From positions 5,134,001-5,198,000 of the forward strand of contig NZ_FNSY01000001.1 of the NCBI RefSeq assembly GCF_900105515.1: DNA of 64,000 nt. The letters are read 5' to 3'. Both the position numbers and the translations under genes were made by a program. Shown in pieces: positions 1 to 7,344 of the stretch. Source of the stretch: Streptomyces sp. 2131.1 (GTDB lineage Bacteria > Actinomycetota > Actinomycetes > Streptomycetales > Streptomycetaceae). The stretch's first letter is position 1, and every line of letters starts with the position of its first letter. The notes below the pieces were generated by a model, which saw only the letters and a program-made list of their open reading frames with translations, did not search any database and was not told where the DNA came from.

Positions 1-1
1 C

Positions 2-1414
2 TCCCGCAAGGCCGCCATCCAGCGCACCCTGCTGCCCGTGCTGCTCGGCTGGTTCGCGGACTCCGCCGACCCGGACGCCGGGCTGCTCGGCTTCCGCAAG
101 GTGTCCGACGCGCTCGGCAAGACCCCCTGGTACCTGCGGCTCCTGCGCGACGAGGGCGCCGCAGCGGAGAACCTCGCCCGAGTCCTGTCCGCCGGCCGCC
201 TCGCCCCCGACCTGCTGCTGCGGGCACCCGAGGCCGTCGCCCTCCTCGGCGACCCGCACGGCCTCGCCCCCCGCAGCCGGGAGCACCTGGAGCAGGAGGT
301 CCTGGCCGCCGTCGGACGCGCGGACGACGCGGAGACGGCCGTCGCGGTGGTGCGCGGTGTGCGCAGGCGCGAGCTGTTCCGCACGACGGCCGCCGACCTC
401 ATCGGCTCGTACGGTACGGAGGACAGCCCCGCCGAGTCCGATCCGGGCGCCCTCGTCGACCGGGTCGGCAGCGCCGTCACCGACCTGAACGCCGTCACCA
501 TCGCCGGCGCGCTGCGAGCCGCCGTCCGCGCGGAGTGGGGCGACACGCTGCCCACCCGGTTCGCGGTCATCGGCATGGGCCGGTTCGGCGGGCACGAGCT
601 GGGATACGGCTCCGACGCGGACGTCCTCTTCGTCCACGAGCCCCGCGAGGGCGTCGACGAGCAGGAGGCGGGCCGGGCCGCGAACCGGGTGGTCTCCGAG
701 ATGCGGCGCCTCCTCCAGCTGCCCACCGCGGACCCGCCGCTCATCATCGACCCGGACCTGCGACCCGAGGGCAAGAACGGGCCCCTCGTCCGCACCCTGA
801 AGTCGTACGACGCGTACTACCGGCGCTGGTCCCTGGGCTGGGAGAGCCAGGCCCTGCTGCGGGCCGAGCCGATGGCGGGGGACATGGACCTGGGGGCTCA
901 GTTCGTCGAACTGATCGACCCCCTCCGGTATCCGCAGGACGGGCTGAGCGACGACGCGGTCCGCGAGATCCGGCGGCTCAAGGCCCGGATGGAGTCCGAA
1001 CGCCTGCCGCGCGGCGCGGACCCGACGCTCCACACGAAGCTGGGGCGCGGCGGACTGAGCGACGTCGAGTGGACGGTCCAGCTGATGCAGATGCAGCACG
1101 GGCGCGCCGTGCCGGGCCTCCGTACCACCCGCACCCGGGCCGCGCTGGCCGCGGCGTGCGCGGCGGGGCTCATCCCCGAGGACGACGCGCAGACCCTGGA
1201 CGAGGCGTGGGTCCTCGCGACCCGCGTCCGCAACGCGGTGATGCTCGTACGGGGCCGCCCCGGCGACACGTTCCCCTCGGTGCCGCGCGAGCTGACCGCC
1301 GTCGGGCGGTACCTGGGGTACGAGGAGGGGCATGTGGGGGACATGCTCGACGACTACCGTCGGGTGACGCGGCGGGCGCGGGGTGTTGTGGACGAGCGGT
1401 TCTACGGGGGCTGA
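2..1414 (+). CDS. glnE: Bifunctional glutamine synthetase adenylyltransferase/deadenylyltransferase, 3' part
   Basis: C-terminal half of GlnE, the enzyme that adds and removes AMP on a tyrosine of GlnA-type glutamine synthetase; the N-terminal half lies outside the window. The frame is open from base 2 with no start needed. The second nucleotidyltransferase core is visible as GMGRFGGHELGYGSDAD (the G-S-D-x-D metal/ATP motif), followed by LIIDPDLRPEGKNGPL and the helical GRGGLSDVEWTVQLMQ segment typical of the family. Its presumed substrate GlnA is encoded about 48 kb away in this window (49485-50894) and carries the target tyrosine. It ends just before a hairpin at 1420-1438. Identification is firm. 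Confidence 0.96.
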   Translation, partial: SRKAAIQRTLLPVLLGWFADSADPDAGLLGFRKVSDALGKTPWYLRLLRDEGAAAENLARVLSAGRLAPDLLLRAPEAVALLGDPHGLAPRSREHLEQEVLAAVGRADDAETAVAVVRGVRRRELFRTTAADLIGSYGTEDSPAESDPGALVDRVGSAVTDLNAVTIAGALRAAVRAEWGDTLPTRFAVIGMGRFGGHELGYGSDADVLFVHEPREGVDEQEAGRAANRVVSEMRRLLQLPTADPPLIIDPDLRPEGKNGPLVRTLKSYDAYYRRWSLGWESQALLRAEPMAGDMDLGAQFVELIDPLRYPQDGLSDDAVREIRRLKARMESERLPRGADPTLHTKLGRGGLSDVEWTVQLMQMQHGRAVPGLRTTRTRAALAAACAAGLIPEDDAQTLDEAWVLATRVRNAVMLVRGRPGDTFPSVPRELTAVGRYLGYEEGHVGDMLDDYRRVTRRARGVVDERFYGG

Positions 1415-1419
1415 GCCCT

Positions 1420-1438
1420 TGTGGGGCGCTGCCCCACA
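1420..1438 (+). terminator. Hairpin after glnE
   Basis: Perfect 8-bp stem TGTGGGGC / GCCCCACA with a 3-nt loop, six bases after the glnE stop codon. No T-tract, as usual for Streptomyces terminators. Confidence 0.6.
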
Positions 1439-1444
1439 CCCCGC

Positions 1445-1463
1445 TCCTCAATCGCCGGAGGGG
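1445..1463 (-). repeat. Dispersed intergenic repeat, copy 1
   Basis: The reverse complement reads CCCCTCCGGCGATTGAGGA. A copy with one mismatch lies at 61381-61399, also in a 3' intergenic hairpin region. From memory this CCGGCGATTGAGG element is common between genes in Streptomyces genomes. The rest of 1439-1530 holds nothing I recognise. Confidence 0.6.
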
Positions 1464-1530
1464 CTTGAACGGGCCGCCAAGATCCAGCTCCTCCGGCTAT
1501 TGAATAGCGGGGTCCGGCGGAGCCCCGGGG

Positions 1531-2505
1531 TCAGTGGCGGGTTGCCGCCGGTTCTGGACGGGGCTGCGCCCCGAGCGCGCTGAGGCGAGGGCGGTCCGAC
1601 TTGCGCGGGATGCGCCTCGGCAGCCGGTGCGGCAGCGCCCCGTACCACGCGTACGACACGGCGTAGCCGAACGCCAGGCACGCCACGCCCCCCACCGCGT
1701 CCAGCCAGAAGTGGTTCGCCGTCGAGACGATGACCATCAGGGTGACCGTGGGATACAGCAGGCCCAGGATGCGGGCCCAGGGGGCGGAGGCCAGGGCGAA
1801 GATGGTGAGGCCGCACCACAGGGACCAGCCGATGTGCATCGACGGCATCGCCGCGTACTGGTTGGACATGTTCTTGAAGTTGCCCGAGGCCATCGAACCC
1901 CAGGTCTGGTGGACCAGGACGGTGTCGATGAAGTTGCCGCCGTTCATCAGGCGGGGCGGGGCCAACGGGTACAGGTAGTAGCCGAGGAGCGCGACCGCCG
2001 TGGTCGCGAACAGGGCCAGTCTGGCCGCCGCGTACCGGCCGGGATGCCGGCGGAACAACCATACGAGCACACTGATCGTGACGATGAAGTGCAGGGTGGC
2101 GTAGTAGTAGTTCATCGAGACGATGAGCCATGTCACCGAGTTCACCGCGTGGTTGACCGACTGCTCGACCGCGATGCCGAGGAACCGTTCGACCGACCAG
2201 AGCCAGTCCGCGTTCGCCAGGGCGGCGGTCTTCTGCTCGGGGACCGCGTTGCGCACCAGCGAGTACACCCAGTAACTCATCGCCACGAGCAGGATTTCGA
2301 ACCAGAGACGGGGCCGCCGGGGCGACCGTGGGGAGCGCAGTCGCGACACGACGTGGCCGAGTGGTCTGTCGAGCGCTCTGCCGGGCCCGTGTGTGCGACC
2401 GGACTGCTTGGTGTTCGCCTCGGGAGCCGCCTCGTTCACGATGGGTGACGGGGTGGCCTCCGTGCGGCCTTCCTGTCGTTTCACGCTCAATTCACCCATA
2501 GGCAC
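1531..2505 (-). CDS. PAP2-superfamily integral membrane protein
   Basis: A 324-residue protein with a charged cytoplasmic N-terminus (about 75 residues) and several hydrophobic segments. The C-terminal half carries the acid-phosphatase/PAP2 signatures PSMHIGWSLW (S-x-H type) and STANHFWLDAVGG (H...D...GG). The classical first PAP2 motif KxxxxxxRP is not visible, which fits the PAP2_3/AUR1-like branch, whose members act on lipid phosphates or transfer inositol phosphate. Substrate unknown. The start at 2505 (MPMGELS) is the longest; the second Met two codons later is equally possible. It is convergent with glnE and stands alone. Confidence 0.85.
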   Translation of the reverse strand: MPMGELSVKRQEGRTEATPSPIVNEAAPEANTKQSGRTHGPGRALDRPLGHVVSRLRSPRSPRRPRLWFEILLVAMSYWVYSLVRNAVPEQKTAALANADWLWSVERFLGIAVEQSVNHAVNSVTWLIVSMNYYYATLHFIVTISVLVWLFRRHPGRYAAARLALFATTAVALLGYYLYPLAPPRLMNGGNFIDTVLVHQTWGSMASGNFKNMSNQYAAMPSMHIGWSLWCGLTIFALASAPWARILGLLYPTVTLMVIVSTANHFWLDAVGGVACLAFGYAVSYAWYGALPHRLPRRIPRKSDRPRLSALGAQPRPEPAATRH

Positions 2506-2600
2506 AGAGTCTGCCAGATTTGCCCTCTCCGCCCGATGATCCTCCGGTGGGGCGCGAGTTGCACGTCAGGCGGGAGTGCCCGGGGTGTGCGGCAGGCCGG

Positions 2601-3671
2601 TTACGCGCCCGCGTGCGATCCTGGAAGGGCCGCGGGGGCGGTGGCGGGCGTGTCCGGGCCGGGGCCCGCGGCGGTGGAGCCGCGTACGACCAGTTCCGGC
2701 ATGAAGACGAACTCGCTGTGCGGGGCGGGCGTGCCGCCGATCTCCTCCAGGAGCGTGCGCACGGCGGCCTGGCCCATCGCCGTGACCGGCTGGCGGATCG
2801 TGGTCAGCGGCGGGTCGGTGAACGCTATGAGCGGCGAGTCGTCGTACCCCACCACCGACAGCTCGCGCGGGACCTCGCGGGAGAGCCGGCGGGCGGCCCT
2901 GATCGCACCGAGCGCCATCATGTCGCTCGCGCACACCACCGCCGTGCAGCCCCGCTCCATCAGCGCGGACGCGGCGGCCTGGCCGCCCTCCAGCGTGTAC
3001 AGGGAGTGCTGGATCAGCTCCTCGACCTCGTCGGCCGTGAGGTTCAACTGCTCGCGCATGGTGGCGTGGAAGCCCTCGATCTTGCGGAGCACCGGCACGA
3101 AGCGCTTCGGGCCGACCGCGAGCCCGATCCGGGTGTGGCCGAGCGACACCAGGTGTGTCACCGCCAGCCGCATCGCGGCCCGGTCGTCCGGGGAGATGAA
3201 GGGCGCCTGCACCTTGGGCGAGAAGCCGTTGACCAGGACGAAGGGGACGCCCTGGGCGCGCAGTTGCTCGTAGCGCCCCATGTCGGCCGAGGTGTCGGCG
3301 TGCAGCCCGGAGACGAAGATGATGCCCGAGACGCCCCGGTCGACCAGCATCTCGGTCAGCTCGTCCTCGGTGGAGCCGCCCGGGGTCTGGGTCGCGAGGA
3401 CCGGGGTGTAGCCCTGCCGGGTCAACGCCTGCCCGATGACCTGGGCGAGCGCCGGGAAGATCGGGTTCTCCAGCTCGGGCGTGATCAGGCCGACGAGCCC
3501 CGCGCTGCGCCTGCGCAGACGTACGGGCCGTTCGTAGCCGAGGACGTCGAGCGCGGCGAGTACGGATTCGCGGGTGGCAGCGGCTACCCCGGGCTTGCCG
3601 TTCAGTACGCGGCTGACCGTCGCTTCGCTGACCCCCGCCTGAGTTGCGATATCGGCAAGCCGTGCGGTCAT
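2601..3671 (-). CDS. malR: LacI-family maltose regulator MalR
   Basis: A 356-residue LacI/GalR repressor. The N-terminal helix-turn-helix (about residues 4-24) has recognition region GVSEATVSRVLNGKPGV, followed by the hinge and a periplasmic-binding-like effector domain ending in PELVVRGSTA. The start at 3671 (MTARLADIATQ) places the HTH at the extreme N-terminus as in the family; the frame stays open to 3842 but adds only low-complexity sequence. It is divergent from malE, the arrangement known for streptomycete MalR, which represses maltose/maltodextrin uptake. A close paralogue with the same recognition helix lies at the other end of the cluster (9018-10076). Confidence 0.93.
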   Translation of the reverse strand: MTARLADIATQAGVSEATVSRVLNGKPGVAAATRESVLAALDVLGYERPVRLRRRSAGLVGLITPELENPIFPALAQVIGQALTRQGYTPVLATQTPGGSTEDELTEMLVDRGVSGIIFVSGLHADTSADMGRYEQLRAQGVPFVLVNGFSPKVQAPFISPDDRAAMRLAVTHLVSLGHTRIGLAVGPKRFVPVLRKIEGFHATMREQLNLTADEVEELIQHSLYTLEGGQAAASALMERGCTAVVCASDMMALGAIRAARRLSREVPRELSVVGYDDSPLIAFTDPPLTTIRQPVTAMGQAAVRTLLEEIGGTPAPHSEFVFMPELVVRGSTAAGPGPDTPATAPAALPGSHAGA

Positions 3672-3790
3672 GGCATTGGACTGTACCGGGAGCGGGTCGG
3701 ATTGCCCACCATGCGCAGGAACCGGGAGGGACCGGGCCCGGGGCCCCGCGGGAAGCCCGGAGCGACGCCGGGCCGGACGCGGCGGCAACA

Positions 3791-3810
3791 TCTTGCAAGG
3801 TCTTGCGGGC
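3791..3810. promoter_or_regulatory. CTTGC direct repeat upstream of malR
   Basis: Two tandem 10-mers, TCTTGCAAGG and TCTTGCGGGC, lie about 120-140 bp upstream of malR and about 240 bp upstream of malE. The CTTGC core also occurs near malE (3946) and upstream of the amylase (10852, 10864, 10972). CTTGCA-type direct repeats are known in streptomycete amylase control regions and are linked to MalR/Reg1 and glucose repression; assignment here is inference. Confidence 0.5.
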
Positions 3811-3945
3811 CCGGCTTGCCGGCTGCGGTCAGATCGTCGCACTGCGGAATCAGGGCTGGTGGGCGTGGTGTGTCAGGGATCCGGGAGTTTCGTCAAGTGG
3901 CTTGACGGCAACCTTGAGGACACGCCAATGTAACGATCGCCGGAG

Positions 3946-3967
3946 CTTGCAGAAATCTTCCGCAAAC
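3946..3967. promoter_or_regulatory. CTTGCAG-type operator upstream of malE
   Basis: CTTGCAGAAA followed by TCTTCCGCAAAC, about 85-105 bp before the malE start. The first ten bases match the element upstream of the amylase (CTTGCAGGAA at 10864, CTTGCAGCAA at 10972). Likely a MalR-type operator overlapping the malE promoter. Confidence 0.55.
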
Positions 3968-4049
3968 TCTTTCGGTCGTCTTTCATCCTTGTTACGTTCA
4001 CGTCGACCCGGCGCCGCGACGGAGCGGTACGGCAGTTGAAGGAGTTCAG

Positions 4050-5324
4050 ATGCGACGTGGCATAACGGCCACCGCCCTGGTCGCGGCCCTGGCGCTCGCG
4101 GCGACCGCCTGCGGCAGCGATGACAAGTCCGACAGCACTTCCAAGAGCTCCGGCGAGCTCTCCGGCACCGTGACGTGGTGGGACACATCCACCGCGGGCA
4201 GCGAGGACAAGGTCTTCAAGAAGATCGCCGAGGGCTTCGAGAAGCTGCACCCGAAGGTCGACGTCAAGTACGTCAACGTGCCCTTCGGTGACGCGCAGAA
4301 CAAGTTCAAGAACGCGGCGCAGGCGGGCTCCGGCGCCCCCGACGTGATCCGCTCCGAGGTCGCCTGGACCCCCGAGTTCGCGGACCTCGGCTACCTCGCC
4401 CCGCTGGACGGCACCCCCGCCCTGCAGAAGCAGGACGACTTCCTGAAGCAGGCCGCCGCGTCCACCAAGTACGACGGCAAGACGTACGCGGTGCCGCAGG
4501 TGATCGACTCCATGGGCATCTTCTACAACAAGAAGATCTTCAAGGAGGCGGGCGTCAAGGTTCCCACCACCATCGACGAGCTGAAGACCGTCTCCAAGAA
4601 GATCAAGTCGAAGACCGGCAAGACCGGCTTCTACCTGCGCGGCGACGACGCCTACTGGTTCCTGTCCTTCCTGTACGGCGAGGGCGGCGACATGGTCAGC
4701 GCCCCCGACAAGACCGTCACCATCGACAACCCGGCCGGCGTCAAGGCCATGAAGGTCGTCAAGGACCTGGTCGACTCGGGCGCCGCCAAGACGGACGCCA
4801 CCGACGGCTGGGACAACATGCAGGCGTCGTTCAAGAACGGCGACGTCGCGATGATGATCAACGGCCCGTGGGCCGTCGCCGACACGTACACCGGCAAGGA
4901 GTTCAAGGACAAGGCCAACCTGGGTGTCGCCCCGGTCCCGGCCGGCTCCGTCGCCCAGGGCGCGCCGCAGGGCGGTCACAACCTGGCCGTCTACGCCGGT
5001 TCCAAGAACCTGGACGCTTCCTACGCCTTCGTCGACTACATGACCTCCGTCGACACGCAGGCCCAGGTCACCAAGGAGCTGAACCTCCTGCCGACCCGTA
5101 CCTCCGCCTACGCCAAGGAGGACGTCGTCAACAACGAGATCGTCGGCTTCTTCAAGCCGGTCGTCGAGAGCGCCGTCGAGCGCCCCTGGATCCCGGAGAC
5201 CGGCAGCCTCTTCGCGCCGCTCGTCACCGAGTACACCAAGGTCCTCACCGGTCAGACGACCCCGGAGAAGGCGGTCAAGACGACCGGTGACTCCTACCGC
5301 AAGCTCCTCAAGGGCTGGAAGTAA
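4050..5324 (+). CDS. malE: Maltose/maltodextrin ABC transporter, substrate-binding lipoprotein
   Basis: A 424-residue extracytoplasmic solute-binding protein of the MalE type. The lipoprotein signal peptide ends in lipobox LAATAC with Cys21 as the lipidated residue, followed by an Asp/Ser-rich linker. The mature part begins GTVTWWDTS and contains the family's sugar-binding core (YFYNK-like GIFYNKKIF, MMINGPWAVADT). GAAGGAG 6-12 bases before the ATG is a strong ribosome site. First gene of malEFG; captures maltodextrins at the outer face of the membrane. The ATPase is not in the operon. Confidence 0.94.
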   Translation: MRRGITATALVAALALAATACGSDDKSDSTSKSSGELSGTVTWWDTSTAGSEDKVFKKIAEGFEKLHPKVDVKYVNVPFGDAQNKFKNAAQAGSGAPDVIRSEVAWTPEFADLGYLAPLDGTPALQKQDDFLKQAAASTKYDGKTYAVPQVIDSMGIFYNKKIFKEAGVKVPTTIDELKTVSKKIKSKTGKTGFYLRGDDAYWFLSFLYGEGGDMVSAPDKTVTIDNPAGVKAMKVVKDLVDSGAAKTDATDGWDNMQASFKNGDVAMMINGPWAVADTYTGKEFKDKANLGVAPVPAGSVAQGAPQGGHNLAVYAGSKNLDASYAFVDYMTSVDTQAQVTKELNLLPTRTSAYAKEDVVNNEIVGFFKPVVESAVERPWIPETGSLFAPLVTEYTKVLTGQTTPEKAVKTTGDSYRKLLKGWK

Positions 5325-5345
5325 CTCAGGAAGGCAGGCCGGCTG

Positions 5346-6362
5346 ATGGCTGTCCACACCAGCCAGTCGGTGGTGAAGGCCGCGGGCGACGACGTCGCCC
5401 GCGGCCGGAGCCGCGGTACTGGTAACCCCCCGCCGCCGGGACGGATACGGCGGGCGCTGTCGACGCACTGGTACGCCTGGACGATGGTGGCCCCGGTCGT
5501 CGTCGTGATCGGCGTGATCATCGGTTACCCCCTGGTCCGCGGCATCTACCTGTCGCTGACCGACGCCAACGAGCGCAACGTCGCGCGGTCCATCGGTGTC
5601 AACCACCTGCCCGCCACGTACAAGTTCGTCGGCCTGGACAACTACACCGACGCACTCACCGGCGAACAGTTCCTCGGCACGCTCGGGTGGACCCTGGTGT
5701 GGACGGTCTCCTGCGTGACCATCACCTTCGCCCTCGGCATGGCGCTGGCGAACATCCTCAACCGGAAGATCGCCGGACGCTCCGCCTACCGGATGGCGCT
5801 CATCCTGCCCTGGGCCGTCCCCGGCTTCGTCTCCGTCTTCGCCTGGCGCTTCCTCTACAACAACGACCGCGGGCTGCTCAACAAGGTCCTCGCGGGCGGC
5901 GGTTTCGACGGGATCGACTGGCTGGGCGACCCCACGATCGCCAAGATCTCCGTCATCGTCGTCAACGTGTGGCTCGGCGTGCCGTTCATGATGGTCGCCC
6001 TGCTCGGCGGCCTCCAGTCCATTCCGAGCGAGCACTACGAGGCCGCGGAGATGGACGGCGCCACCGCCTGGCAGCGCTTCCGCCACGTCACGCTGCCCGG
6101 ACTGCGGCCGGTCTCCACGACCGTCATCCTGCTCTCCACCATCTGGACCTTCAACATGTTCCCGGTGATCTTCCTGCTCACCCGCGGCGGACCCGGTGAA
6201 GCGACCCAGATCCTGGTGACCCAGGCGTACAAGTTCTCCTTCGAGATCAGCCCGCGCGACTTCGCGCAGTCCTCCACCTGGGGCGTGCTGATCCTCGTAC
6301 TCCTGCTGATCTTCGCCACCATCTACCGGCGGGTCCTGCGCACTCAGGGAGATGACTGGTGA
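5346..6362 (+). CDS. malF: Maltose/maltodextrin ABC transporter permease MalF
   Basis: A 338-residue inner-membrane permease with a charged N-terminal tail of about 40 residues and then six or more hydrophobic helices. The EAA loop that contacts the ATPase is visible near residue 235 as EHYEAAEMDGATAWQRFRHV followed by TLPGL. Starts 21 bp after malE and overlaps malG by four bases (GTGA), indicating translational coupling. Pairs with MalG to form the channel that receives substrate from MalE. Confidence 0.94.
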   Translation: MAVHTSQSVVKAAGDDVARGRSRGTGNPPPPGRIRRALSTHWYAWTMVAPVVVVIGVIIGYPLVRGIYLSLTDANERNVARSIGVNHLPATYKFVGLDNYTDALTGEQFLGTLGWTLVWTVSCVTITFALGMALANILNRKIAGRSAYRMALILPWAVPGFVSVFAWRFLYNNDRGLLNKVLAGGGFDGIDWLGDPTIAKISVIVVNVWLGVPFMMVALLGGLQSIPSEHYEAAEMDGATAWQRFRHVTLPGLRPVSTTVILLSTIWTFNMFPVIFLLTRGGPGEATQILVTQAYKFSFEISPRDFAQSSTWGVLILVLLLIFATIYRRVLRTQGDDW

Positions 6363-7246
6363 CCACCACGACCACCCCCACCGCGCGCCACTCCGCGCCG
6401 CGCCCGGCCAAGGTGCGCAAGCGCGGGGAGCGTTCGCCGCTGGCCTCCACGGCCCTGCACCTCACGCTGATCGTCGCGTCCGTGATCGCGGTCTTCCCCG
6501 TGCTCTGGGTGCTGCTCACCTCGCTGAAGCCGGCCGCGCTCGCGACCACCACGGACTTCTTCAAGGAAACGACGTTCGAGAACTACACGAACCTGATCCA
6601 GGACACGAAGTTCCTGACCTGGTTCGGCAACTCGCTGATCGTCGCGGGCCTCACCACGCTCATCGGCGTCATCGTCTCCGCCTCCACCGGCTACGCCGTC
6701 AGCCGCTTCCGGTTCCCCGGCAAGCGCGGGCTGATGTGGACGCTGCTGATCACCCAGATGTTCCCGGTCGCCGTCCTCATCGTGCCGATCTACAACATCA
6801 TGGCGGGTATGGGGCTGCTCAATAAGCCCGCCGGCCTCGTCATCACGTACCTGACCATCTCGGTGCCGTTCTGCGCCTGGATGATGAAGGGCTTCTTCGA
6901 CACCATCCCGCGCGAGATCGACGAGTCGGGGCAGGTCGACGGCCTCACCCCGTTCGGCACGTTCTGGCGGCTCATCCTGCCGCTGGCCAAGCCCGGGCTC
7001 GCCGTCACCGCGTTCTACTCCTTCATCACCGCCTGGGGCGAGGTGGCGTACGCCTCCGCCTTCATGGTCGGCGAGGACAACCTCACCCTCGCGGGCGGAC
7101 TCCAGCTGTTCGTCAACCAGTACGGCGCCCAGTGGGGCCCGATGACCGCCGCGTCCGTACTGATCGCGATACCCGCGGCGCTGGTGTTCCTCTTCGCCCA
7201 GAAGCACCTGGTCACCGGCATGTCCGCCGGAGCCGTCAAGGGCTGA
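6359..7246 (+). CDS. malG: Maltose/maltodextrin ABC transporter permease MalG
   Basis: A 295-residue permease with a GTG start inside the malF stop (GTGA overlap). Hydrophobic segments begin at about residue 27. The EAA loop reads REIDESGQVDGLTPFGTFWR followed by LILPLAKPG. The C-terminal KHLVTGMSAGAVKG is typical of MalG. No MalK-type ATPase follows; in Streptomyces the shared ATPase MsiK, encoded elsewhere, energises several sugar importers, so an in-trans partner is expected. Confidence 0.94.
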   Translation: MTTTTTPTARHSAPRPAKVRKRGERSPLASTALHLTLIVASVIAVFPVLWVLLTSLKPAALATTTDFFKETTFENYTNLIQDTKFLTWFGNSLIVAGLTTLIGVIVSASTGYAVSRFRFPGKRGLMWTLLITQMFPVAVLIVPIYNIMAGMGLLNKPAGLVITYLTISVPFCAWMMKGFFDTIPREIDESGQVDGLTPFGTFWRLILPLAKPGLAVTAFYSFITAWGEVAYASAFMVGEDNLTLAGGLQLFVNQYGAQWGPMTAASVLIAIPAALVFLFAQKHLVTGMSAGAVKG

Positions 7247-7282
7247 GCACGCCCGTACGACCCGCACGCACGCACCAGTCAC

Positions 7283-7319
7283 GGTGGCGCCGGTATCCCG
7301 ACCCGGTCCCGGCGCCACC
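7283..7319 (+). terminator. Hairpin between malG and the alpha-glucosidase gene
   Basis: Perfect 11-bp stem GGTGGCGCCGG (7283-7293) / CCGGCGCCACC (7309-7319) with a 15-nt loop, in the 98-bp gap. It could be a partial terminator or an mRNA-stabilising hairpin lowering or separating expression of the downstream hydrolase; the downstream gene has no other obvious promoter. Confidence 0.5.
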
Positions 7320-7344
7320 CCCACCCAGACACCCCAGGGACGAC

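Noticed and set aside
1559..1573. CGGGGC-TGC-GCCCCG hairpin
   Set aside because: Lies within the 3' coding end of the PAP2 gene; a terminator role cannot be claimed.
3873..6086. 737-residue open frame opposite malE and malF
   Set aside because: Low-complexity acidic translation of the antisense strand; the plus strand encodes firm MalE and MalF.
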